DNA of 60,327 nt from Rhodospirillales bacterium (GTDB lineage Bacteria; Pseudomonadota; Alphaproteobacteria; Rhodospirillales; Magnetospirillaceae). The notes beneath the pieces were generated by a model. It was not told the DNA's origin. It was given only the letters and a program-made list of their open reading frames with translations, and searched no databases. Numbering within the stretch: the first letter of the stretch is position 1; each line of letters opens with the position of its first letter. This document shows positions 6,132 through 13,448 of the stretch, in pieces. The DNA lies in assembly GCA_014380005.1 (NCBI GenBank), contig JACMKT010000197.1:1-60327 (forward strand), read 5' to 3'. Both the position numbers and the translations under genes were made by a program.

Positions 6132-8633
6132 ATGCCATTGCCGGGCGGCGCGGCGGCCAAAGCCGGGATCTCCTTCGAGGCCATGTGGACAGCCCTCCAG
6201 ATGCTGGAGGTGCTCGAAGGGCGCGCCCTGTCCATCCATCTGGAACCCCCCGGTGTGCCGGGGGCGGAATTCGTTCTAAGGACCGAGCGCGGGGAGGAAC
6301 TCCACCAAGTCAAGCTGCGAGGGGAAAGCCGCGGACAATGGTCCCCGTCGGAACTTCTGCCGATTTTCTCGGATTTCGCCAGCTTCCTGTCCCAGTCCGC
6401 GGACAGATCATGCGAACTGATCACCACCAGCCCCCTCGGCGCGGTGGGGGAACTGCTGGTCCGGACGTCCGAAACCCACGCCCCAGAAGATTTCGTGCGA
6501 GACTTTGTCACCACTCCGGATCTCAGGAAGGCATGGACATTTCTTGAACGTGTCTGGCCCGGTCTACCTGTCGAGGGGGTGGTCGCCAATGCGGGGAGAA
6601 TCCGTCATAGGATGATCGATCCGCTCTCGTTAGCCGAGATGGCCAAACTGCGCCTTCGATCTGTCGCGCCGGGAAGGGAAATCGGGGCGCTGATCGAGCC
6701 GATGTTGGCGCGGAGCCACGCGCTGCTGACTGGATCCGACATCGCCGGCTTCCTTGGGATACCGTTTCCGACAATGCCGCAGGGAGACAACGGGCTCGAC
6801 AGGACGGTTCTGCCGCCCGCAAACGTGCGTTTCACCGGGCGGGAGGCTGAACTCGACGCGTTGGCCTCCATTCCGGAAAGTGGACGGGTGGTCGTTCACG
6901 GGCTAGGCGGGATAGGGAAGACACAGGTCGCGGTAACGCTTGCCCACCGCTTCGCCTCGGCATCCCCCGGGGCGTGGGTCGTTTTCGTCGACGCCGGTTC
7001 CGAGGCGTCGGCGACCCGGGGGCTGATCGACGCGGGTGAGCGCATGGGGGTGTTCGGAGCCGGCGGCGTCCCCCAAGACCGAAGCGCGGCGCTCCGCTTG
7101 GTCCGACGCGCATTCAACGGCATGCGGGACTGGATGTTCGTGGTGGACGACTGTCCCGGACCGGAGGAGTTCGCTTCCTTGTTCGGCGAGTTCTCCCGGG
7201 GGCGGATCATCGTCACTTCGCGGTGTTCCGAATGGTCACCTGACTTCGTCGCGATCGCCCTGCCTCCGCTGCCGGCCTTGGCATCCAGGGAGCTGCTGAC
7301 TGCACTGGCGGGCCGAGGAGAGGCTGAGGCGGCCTCCGGGTTGGCCGATGCGCTCGGCCACCTCCCCCTTGCGATCGTCCAGGCAGGCGCGTACATCCGC
7401 CGGTGCGGGATCGACCTCCCTGATTATCTTGACCGCTTCAAGGCGAGCGCCAGGACACTCTTCGGCCGCCCGCCGCTGGACTACAAGGAAACTGTCTTCA
7501 CCACCTGGAGGATGTCGTTCGCCGCCGCAGTCGAGGAAACGCCTGTGGCAGGCGACGTGCTCAATCTTCTCGCCTACTTCAACGGTGAGGGAATTCCGCG
7601 CTGGGCTATCGAGCAGACCCCTGAACGACTCCCTGCAAATCTGGCCGAGGCGGTGCGGGACCGGTTCTCCCTCGACTGTGCCCTCGCCGCCCTGTCGAGG
7701 CTTTCCCTCGTTGCCGTCGAGGCCAACGTGATCTCGATCCACAGGCTTGTCCAGCTGGTGGTTCGGGAAGGTCAGGAGGACAGGGCCGAATGGGCCGAGG
7801 CGGCCATGCAGGCGCTTAGCGGCGCCTTTCCGTTCGACGTCCTCTACGATCCAGCGGCGTGGCCGAAGTGCGAGCAGCTCAGGCCGCATGCCCAGGCGTT
7901 GCTGACGCTGTCCAAGGAGGGGCAACTGCGCCTTTCCGTCGAACACCATGCGAGACTGGCAAACCAGCTAGGCAACTACCTCTACTTCCGGGGCGACTAC
8001 CAAGCGGCAGCCGACCATTACCGGCGGGCATACGACATCGACCGCGGAAGCAACGACGCCGATCCCAAGGAGATGGCGATCCACGCCAACAATGTCGGCA
8101 ACGCAAAGCTCCGGCTCGACGATCTCGCCGGAGCCGGAGAATGGTGCCGCCGCGCCCTTGAGATCGCCGCTTTGGCGGAAGGATCCCAGCATGAACTGCG
8201 CGGACTGATCCATTCGACCTTGGGCGAGATATTTCGCCTCGAAGGGCGTTTGGAGGAAGGGCTCGTCGAATTCAGGGCGGCAACCCGTCATGCATTGGCT
8301 GAAGACGGACGCCGGAACAGGAAGGTCGCGATCCGCATCGGGAATGCCGGACGCACGCTCTTGCAGATGGGAAGGCCGCGACAGGCCCTGGCGAAACTGA
8401 GGCTTGCGTTGGCAATCGATCTGCGGCAGCCCGACGGCGGCGATCATCCGAACGCGGCGGTTAGGATGAGGAACATAGCCTCGGCGCTTGCGGAGTTGGG
8501 GCGGCACGCGGAGGCGCTTTGTGTGCTCGAACGGTGCATCGATATCCGGGCACGCCACCTTGGCGATGAGCATCCTCTGACCGTAGAGGCCAAGGCAGCC
8601 CACATGGCCCTTCTCGAAACCAACGAAGGCTGA
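6132..8633 (+). CDS. STAND NTPase with N-terminal PD-(D/E)XK-like nuclease and C-terminal TPRs
   Basis: An 833-residue predicted defence protein. Residues 1-220 begin GGAAAKAGISFEAMW and carry E55/E56-x-x-QVK61 (EELHQVK), the pattern of Cap4/DUF4297-like dsDNA nucleases. The central NB-ARC/STAND module has a P-loop GLGGIGKT (about 257-264), Walker B WMFVVDD (about 333) and the sensor GRIIVTSR (about 355). From about residue 600 there are TPR-like helical pairs (YLYFRGDYQAAADHYRRAY and similar). The known architecture is TPR sensing of a ligand, NTP-driven oligomerisation, then nuclease activation. It lies 60 bp after peptide B on the same strand, so it may share transcription with the peptide locus. 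Whether the peptide is its ligand, inhibitor or unrelated is open. Confidence 0.8.
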   Translation: MPLPGGAAAKAGISFEAMWTALQMLEVLEGRALSIHLEPPGVPGAEFVLRTERGEELHQVKLRGESRGQWSPSELLPIFSDFASFLSQSADRSCELITTSPLGAVGELLVRTSETHAPEDFVRDFVTTPDLRKAWTFLERVWPGLPVEGVVANAGRIRHRMIDPLSLAEMAKLRLRSVAPGREIGALIEPMLARSHALLTGSDIAGFLGIPFPTMPQGDNGLDRTVLPPANVRFTGREAELDALASIPESGRVVVHGLGGIGKTQVAVTLAHRFASASPGAWVVFVDAGSEASATRGLIDAGERMGVFGAGGVPQDRSAALRLVRRAFNGMRDWMFVVDDCPGPEEFASLFGEFSRGRIIVTSRCSEWSPDFVAIALPPLPALASRELLTALAGRGEAEAASGLADALGHLPLAIVQAGAYIRRCGIDLPDYLDRFKASARTLFGRPPLDYKETVFTTWRMSFAAAVEETPVAGDVLNLLAYFNGEGIPRWAIEQTPERLPANLAEAVRDRFSLDCALAALSRLSLVAVEANVISIHRLVQLVVREGQEDRAEWAEAAMQALSGAFPFDVLYDPAAWPKCEQLRPHAQALLTLSKEGQLRLSVEHHARLANQLGNYLYFRGDYQAAADHYRRAYDIDRGSNDADPKEMAIHANNVGNAKLRLDDLAGAGEWCRRALEIAALAEGSQHELRGLIHSTLGEIFRLEGRLEEGLVEFRAATRHALAEDGRRNRKVAIRIGNAGRTLLQMGRPRQALAKLRLALAIDLRQPDGGDHPNAAVRMRNIASALAELGRHAEALCVLERCIDIRARHLGDEHPLTVEAKAAHMALLETNEG

Positions 8634-8805
8634 CGGCGAACCACGCGTGCCCCCGAACGGGCCAATTCAGAGTGGCTTGTCCATGATGTCATGCTGCCAT
8701 GGATGACCTGAATGACCGGCCTGCACATTCGTTAACCGCCAGGCCGTGTGAGTCACCTCAAATCCAACCGTGACCTCATGCGCTCATGAAGGCATGACGC
8801 CGAGT

Positions 8806-9039
8806 TCAGCCGCCCCGCAGCCTGACGCCTTCCCCCTGACCGCCGGCCGCGGGCTGGAACTCGATTCCCGCCGCTTCCAAAGCCCCCTTCACCGCCATCA
8901 CGGTGCTCATCCGAGGATCGCCGTAGCCGGTCTCCAGGCGTTTGACGGCATTCAATGAAAGGATGGCGCGGTCCGCCAGCTCCTGCTGCGACCAGCCCAA
9001 GAGCGCTCTCGCGGCCCGTATCTGACGTGATGAGATCAT
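8806..9039 (-). CDS. XRE-family helix-turn-helix regulator
   Basis: 77 residues starting MISSRQIRAARALLGWSQQE, a standard XRE/Cro HTH (residues 5-60) with the recognition helix in LSLNAVKRLETG and a short acidic/Gly tail. The ATG at 9039 sits inside an 18-bp perfect palindrome, so autorepression is likely. It is divergent from the membrane-protein gene that starts near 9145-9214, and the palindrome could control both. Confidence 0.8.
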   Translation of the reverse strand: MISSRQIRAARALLGWSQQELADRAILSLNAVKRLETGYGDPRMSTVMAVKGALEAAGIEFQPAAGGQGEGVRLRGG

Positions 9040-9047
9040 GATCTCAT
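9030..9047. promoter_or_regulatory. 18-bp perfect palindrome, probable XRE operator
   Basis: ATGAGATCATGATCTCAT is its own reverse complement and overlaps the start codon of the XRE gene. Placement and symmetry fit an autoregulatory operator for a dimeric HTH protein that also faces the divergent gene to the right. Confidence 0.65.
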
Positions 9048-9144
9048 GAGAGGTGCAGAACCCGCCTATGGCCACGACAAGGGTCAAAAAGACCCTTGAA
9101 AGGGTCCAAGATCGATAATAGCCTCTCCGCACGCGACGCATGAC

Positions 9145-9795
9145 GTGTCCGATGGGACGGCAAGCCTCGCGCGTAGAATCCGATGGCCGACGCGGGTAGC
9201 TGTGGCAGTACAGGTGGAAAGTCATGACAGTGGATCGGGCGCTGTCGGCACGTTGCTGGCCGTCGGGTTCTGGGGGACCATCGTTTGGGCCGTCGCGGGC
9301 AACAACTTCGCCCCGCTGGTCCTGACCGCCCTGTTTTTCCTTGTCCACCTCTGGCACAAGGACCGAGCCAAGGCGCGGGGAATGGCGAAGACAGCCGGGG
9401 AGGCCTTCGAGCGCTTCGTGGGCGGCCCGGTGGACTACTACGACTGGGCGAAGGAGGGCGGAAACACGCACTGCATCGCCCTGTCGGTCGCCAAGAAGGA
9501 ATTCTACATCTATCAGAACGGCCTCATGGCCCGGATCCCGGTGCAGGACATCCGCTCGTACGACGTCGACTACATGGAACTGATCGGCGGGAGCATCGCC
9601 GACAAGCGGGCCAAAAGCGGCGAGCAAATCCGGCTCTCGGGCGTCTTCGTGAAGACCAAGAGCCTTGACCATCCCGAAATCAAATTCAGGACCGCGAACA
9701 AGCGTCTGGTTGAAAAATGGTTGGAGATCTGGACCCAGCTCCAGGAAGGCAGCCTGCCGACGACCGAGGGCGTCAGCGTCGGGAAGGCAGGCTGA
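9145..9795 (+). CDS. Membrane protein of unknown function, two N-terminal helices
   Basis: Up to 216 residues. The first ~25 residues are doubtful. A GTG at 9214 in the same frame would start just before the two hydrophobic helices (GTLLAVGFWGTIVWAVAG and FAPLVLTALFFLVHLW). The remaining ~140 residues form a cytoplasmic domain with a PH-like beta pattern (FYIYQNGLMARIPVQDIRSYDV) ending in an amphipathic helix (KRLVEKWLEIWTQLQ). It is divergent from the XRE regulator and convergent with the next gene (3-bp gap between stops). No family name assigned. Confidence 0.6.
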   Translation: MSDGTASLARRIRWPTRVAVAVQVESHDSGSGAVGTLLAVGFWGTIVWAVAGNNFAPLVLTALFFLVHLWHKDRAKARGMAKTAGEAFERFVGGPVDYYDWAKEGGNTHCIALSVAKKEFYIYQNGLMARIPVQDIRSYDVDYMELIGGSIADKRAKSGEQIRLSGVFVKTKSLDHPEIKFRTANKRLVEKWLEIWTQLQEGSLPTTEGVSVGKAG

Positions 9796-9798
9796 CCG

Positions 9799-10755
9799 TC
9801 ACTCGAACGTCATCCTGACGAGGAAGGGCGGTGGGGGCAGAAGCGCGTGGACCTTCATCCTGTCGTCGGGAGACAGGACCAAGTTGACGCCCAACCCTTC
9901 AGCCGGCTCCGACAGCAGGAGAAGTCTGTGGTAGACGTTGGTGTATTCCGAGGTCGGAGGAGCGCCGCCGTACAGGACCGTCCTGACGTATCGCATGACG
10001 AAGCCGGCCAGAAGGTCGGCAGCCCGCACCCCCGGGGACGACGAATCCACGAAGGTCAGCGCGGCCTGCTCCTCGAACATGTAGTCGGCGTGGGGCACCT
10101 CCATCGTCTGCCCGGCGACGGCGAGCCGCTCCGCCCCGGACTTCGAGGCTCGCAGGATGTCGTCGAAATGGTCCTGACGGTCATGGAGCAGCGTGACCCC
10201 GCCGACCCGCCGTCGGTGCCGGAGGTTCACCCGGGCATAGATGTTCGTCAGCGACGTCAGGTTCGGGAGCATCCAGACTGGCTGCCCCCGCTTGTTGTCG
10301 TCCGGCAGGGGGAGGAACATCCGCCATGTGCTCTCCCTGTCCGGGCCAAGCTCCTCGAAGAACTCGGCGCTGTCGGCCACGCTGTGGGCGAGACCTTCTG
10401 CGACGTCGCCCTCGGGGCGGTCTCCCAGCCACCCGGACAGCGCGGCGTAGGCGCCGCGGATTCCGTCCGCCGACGGCTTCCGGCACGCCGCCACGAAGGC
10501 GCCGAAGACGGATGGAGGGGCTTCCGCATGGATGTGGCCGGCGAAGGCGTTTCTGACCAGAATGGCCCCCGGCGTGGTGTCGCATTCGCCCACGGGCGGC
10601 ATGACCAGCGTGTTCGCCATGTTGGCAGCCAGCATGAAGGCGTTGTAACTGCCATCGGCATATTGGACGAAGACAAGCCGCTCTCCCACGAGACAGATGC
10701 ATTCGCGACCATTTCCCGACCTGTAGCGGCCTCCGGCCGGCTTGGCGTTTTCCAT
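9799..10755 (-). CDS. DUF3800-like protein
   Basis: 318 residues from the ATG at 10755, chosen because AAGGGAAACGCCG precedes it. The C-terminal third has the DUF3800 signature: HDRQDHF, then FVDSSSPGVRAADLLAGFVMRY. DUF3800 proteins are RNase H-fold-like and common in phage and defence contexts with unknown activity. The usual N-terminal DESG motif is not obvious; the equivalent strand may be LVFVQYADGSYNAF. A lone gene convergent with 9145-9795. Confidence 0.55.
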   Translation of the reverse strand: MENAKPAGGRYRSGNGRECICLVGERLVFVQYADGSYNAFMLAANMANTLVMPPVGECDTTPGAILVRNAFAGHIHAEAPPSVFGAFVAACRKPSADGIRGAYAALSGWLGDRPEGDVAEGLAHSVADSAEFFEELGPDRESTWRMFLPLPDDNKRGQPVWMLPNLTSLTNIYARVNLRHRRRVGGVTLLHDRQDHFDDILRASKSGAERLAVAGQTMEVPHADYMFEEQAALTFVDSSSPGVRAADLLAGFVMRYVRTVLYGGAPPTSEYTNVYHRLLLLSEPAEGLGVNLVLSPDDRMKVHALLPPPPFLVRMTFE

Positions 10756-10855
10756 CGGCGTTTCCCTTGCGTTTGATGTCCGGATCCTATCCCAGCGCAA
10801 CCCATGGCGATTGTCCGGTGGAATGTGGATGTCGAGTCACACGGCCCTAGGATGA

Positions 10856-11167
10856 TCAGCTCCCTGACCCCAGAAGGATGTCCAGGGCGTCGATCGGAAT
10901 GATACCGAGGTCCTCCGTGTCTCCGACCTCGCCGAGGCTTTCGGCTCCGGTCACGGCGACGCCTATGGCCTTTACATCGCGGTCGAGGACCGGCCCGCCG
11001 CTTCCGCCGGTCACGATCGGGGCGTTGGTGAGTATCCGCCGGATCTCAGAGACCGGCCGGAAGCCGACGACTATCCCCGGCGTCCGCTCGCCAAGGAAAT
11101 GCTCACAGTTCAATGCCACCCTCGGACGGATTGAGACGTTTCCCCGGAAAGCTCGCAGGCGGACGCT
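10856..11167 (-). pseudogene. C-terminal remnant of a trypsin-like serine protease
   Basis: About 103 residues ending at 10856 contain APIVTGGSGGPVLDRDVKAI, the GxSGGP active-site serine loop of trypsin-like proteases, followed by the expected GVAVT strand. The His and Asp parts of the catalytic triad should lie upstream, but the frame there runs into the divergent gene at 11192 and loses coding character. I read this as the 3' end of a protease gene truncated by rearrangement. Trypsin-like effectors occur in STAND/FGE conflict islands, which fits the surroundings. Confidence 0.6.
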
Positions 11168-11191
11168 GCGTAAGAGCGCTGGAGAACCGTC

Positions 11192-11730
11192 ATGGCTTCC
11201 GAGAAGCCCGCTTTTAAATACCTGCCCTTCGACCGCCACCACGTTGCCGCGCGCATCGATGGCCTGTCGCAGGATTCGCTGAGCGAAGCCGCCGCAAGGG
11301 TAAAGGCGCCGCCTTCCCTGACGCATGCGTCCGCCCTCAACCACATCGTGAAGTCGCTCGGCTTCAAGGGGGGGGGGCGGCCATGCGGAGGAAAGCCTCC
11401 GCGCCTTCATGGCCCGGAATGGTCTGCTCGAACGCCGGGACGTGCTCTCCGTCCCGGATTGGCAGCCTGCCATCCGCCTCAGCCTCCGGCAGGTTGCCGA
11501 CCGGATCTTCGCCTCGGGCAAACCCATCCCGAAACGCATCTTCGTGGGACATGGCGTCGACGACCACGCGTTCCTGACCGCAGCCGCCGGGTGCGACGGC
11601 CTGAAGGTCAGTTCCATCGACGCCATGGGCGGGTGGGGCCGCCCGGAAGGGTTCCCCTTCGACGAGGTCCGCGACGTGCCGGTGGCCGAACTCTCCGTGC
11701 CCCTCGTCGATAGACCGGCTCGCGAAACAT
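11192..11730 (+). pseudogene. Unknown gene, 5' part; frameshifted at a G10 tract and cut by the prophage
   Basis: Begins MASEKPAFKYLPFDRHHVAA with GGAG 9 nt upstream. A run of ten G (11368-11377) separates the first ~58 codons from a second frame that continues HAEESLRAFMARNGLLERRD. Losing one G joins them. The fused frame runs to RPARETL, where the prophage begins, and resumes in phase at 44522 (T-L-T-G-A-H-V). Reconstructed length is at least 260 residues. I recognise no domain; IFVGHGVDDHAFL looks like a conserved core strand-loop. The G10 run may be a true phase-variable tract or a base-calling error. Confidence 0.6.
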
Positions 11731-11731
11731 T
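11727..11731. repeat. Left copy of prophage target duplication
   Basis: ACATT against ACCTT at the right boundary. The single mismatch is at a third codon position (ACA/ACC, both Thr) of the interrupted gene. The exact boundary is uncertain by one base because the final T may belong to the phage TG end. Confidence 0.6.
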
Positions 11732-11737
11732 GCAGTA

Positions 11738-11860
11738 TGGACCACTCAATTTTGCAATAGCCTCGCAAGGGGTGGCCGGGCCGGGTGGTGGGTGGATCAT
11801 TTAAATTTGCACTGAGGTGTCCGCCTGGGGCAAGTCTGGATCATTCAGATTTGCACTAGG
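11738..11860 (+). repeat. Three direct transposase-binding-like repeats at the prophage left end
   Basis: Copies start at 11738 (TGGACCACTCAATTTTGCAA), 11793 (TGGATCATTTAAATTTGCAC) and 11837 (TGGATCATTCAGATTTGCAC), spaced 55 and 44 bp. They share TGGAYCAYTYARWTTTGCAM and resemble the L1-L3 MuA sites of Mu. The innermost copy overlaps the stop codon of the D-like gene. One inverted copy is at the right end. Confidence 0.8.
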
Positions 11861-12833
11861 CGGGCGGTTCCGCTTCGATGGCGGTGGTGTAGCCGCTGCC
11901 TGAAAGCGACTGGGTGACCTTGGTGGCCATCCACTTTCCGTCAAGCTGGGGATCGAAGCCGGACAAGGACAAGGGGGTTTCGGCGAAGATGCCGGGATTG
12001 CCGATGGACACGGTCAGGGTGGCGGCGCCGGTTCCACGGTCCAGGGCTTCCTTCTTGGCCTTGGCGCCCGCACGGGCAGCGGCTTCGTTGGGGAACGGCT
12101 TGCGGATGGTAAAGCACGGATCGCCGTCGCCTTCCTTGACCTCGCGCCGGGTGGCGCCATCGGTGTCCTGCCAGTAGGCGATGACCGATTGATAGCTGGC
12201 GCGGTCGGACAGTTCCACATTCCATTCCGAGCACATGTCTTCGGTGATGGCCACTTCGGCCAGCGCCTTGCCGGTGACGGTCTTGCCCTCGCCTTGCTTG
12301 GTGAAGACCAGATGGCCATCGGCGGGTTTGAAGATGGCGCCATGGTCCTTTGCAACCCGGCTCAACAGGTTCATGTCGCTTTCGTCCACCTGATCCAGGT
12401 GTGCGATGGACAGATTGGCGAAATCCTGGCCCACGGCGGCCTTTAGGTCGTGTTCCTTGGCGATGCCGCCCACCAGCGTGCCGATGGTGATGTTATCGAA
12501 GGAACGGGTCTTGTGGGCCTTCAGGGTGCTGGTGGCGCCCAGATCGGCGCCGTTGCCGGAAATCTTCAGGACCGAAGGACGGCCACCCCGGCCCGCCTTG
12601 TCCACGGTATAAGCCCCCACATGGGTGGTGCCGGTGTGCTTCCAGCCCAGATAGACTTCGATCCGTGCCCCCTTGCGCGGCAGGGCGATGGTCTTCAGCG
12701 GGTCCACGATTTCGATTGACACGGAATCGGACTTGAACCCGGCTTCGTCGGTGGTGGTGATGGACACCAGCCCGGCTTCCACCGCCTTGGTGATGTCGTT
12801 GCCGTCAACGGCGATGGCGAAGGCCGGGATCAT
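11856..12833 (-). CDS. D: P2 gpD-like tail protein (late control/baseplate hub)
   Basis: 325 residues from ATG 12833 (MIPAFAIAVDGNDITKAVEA). It matches the phage_GPD family: an N-terminal beta-rich part (SVSIEIVD, ARIEVYLGWK, GAYTVDK) followed by ESDMNLLSRVAKDHGAIFK and a C-terminal WMATKVTQSLSGSGYTT strand. gpD forms the hub to which the spike and tape measure attach. It is the last gene of the tail operon; its stop falls inside the third left-end transposase site, so coding sequence reaches almost to the phage tip. The ATG is 4 bp beyond the X stop. Confidence 0.85.
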   Translation of the reverse strand: MIPAFAIAVDGNDITKAVEAGLVSITTTDEAGFKSDSVSIEIVDPLKTIALPRKGARIEVYLGWKHTGTTHVGAYTVDKAGRGGRPSVLKISGNGADLGATSTLKAHKTRSFDNITIGTLVGGIAKEHDLKAAVGQDFANLSIAHLDQVDESDMNLLSRVAKDHGAIFKPADGHLVFTKQGEGKTVTGKALAEVAITEDMCSEWNVELSDRASYQSVIAYWQDTDGATRREVKEGDGDPCFTIRKPFPNEAAARAGAKAKKEALDRGTGAATLTVSIGNPGIFAETPLSLSGFDPQLDGKWMATKVTQSLSGSGYTTAIEAEPPA

Positions 12834-12837
12834 GGCG

Positions 12838-13047
12838 TCAATCCCACAGCTTGGTCTGGCGGGCGCCCAGGGCCGAAGGGGCCACGTCAGGCAGCTTGAT
12901 GGTGCGGCGCGTGGTGAAGACCGGACCCATGGCCGCCAGCCCCGGATTGGCAGCCAGGACGGCTTCCAGCGTACCATCGGCAGTGCCGTAATGGTCCCGC
13001 ACCACCTTGTCCAATACGTTGCCTTTTTCCACGTCCTTGGTCTTCAT
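12838..13047 (-). CDS. X: P2 gpX-like tail protein (LysM-like)
   Basis: 69 residues starting MKTKDVEKGNVLDKVVRDHY and ending in IKLPDVAP and ARQTKLWD, the short LysM-like fold of phage tail X proteins. In P2, X lies near the head genes; here it sits between U and D, as in many P2-like prophages. Its start overlaps the U stop by 4 bp. Confidence 0.8.
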   Translation of the reverse strand: MKTKDVEKGNVLDKVVRDHYGTADGTLEAVLAANPGLAAMGPVFTTRRTIKLPDVAPSALGARQTKLWD

Positions 13048-13448
13048 TTGGCGGGTGCCCTTTCGCCGTAATAGGACAGGTCCAGGGAGAAATCCCACTT
13101 CATGGCCACGGCGCCGGGACCGAAGTTCTGTTCGCCGTCATTCAGCCCTTCCAGGCACCAATAGCCATGGACGCCGCCTGAGCCGTCCACCAGCAGCAAG
13201 GGCTGCAACGCCTTGACCATCTCGCGCATCTTGGGGATTTGCGCCCGCCCACCACGCCAGAACGGGTAAACCACGCCCTGGATGGATTTGGTCTGGTCCC
13301 ACCCAACCCCCTGGCGGGCGGGATTGATGCCGATCCGGTCCACGGCGGCCCACTTGGCCTTGGTGCTGGTCTGGATGCGGTTGAACGACGCGGTATCGAC
13401 GCCGAAGCCGAATTCCCCCAGGCGCATCATCACGCGGCTATTTGTCAT
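13044..13448 (-). CDS. U: P2 gpU-like tail protein
   Basis: 134 residues from ATG 13448; a start at MMRLGEFGFG is also possible and is closer to P2 gpU. Motifs: FGFGVDTASFNRIQTSTKAK, then a GINPARQGVGWD loop and GVVYPFWRGG, all standard for the phage_P2_GpU family, which caps or terminates the contractile tail. The start overlaps the tape-measure stop. Confidence 0.85.
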   Translation of the reverse strand: MTNSRVMMRLGEFGFGVDTASFNRIQTSTKAKWAAVDRIGINPARQGVGWDQTKSIQGVVYPFWRGGRAQIPKMREMVKALQPLLLVDGSGGVHGYWCLEGLNDGEQNFGPGAVAMKWDFSLDLSYYGERAPAK

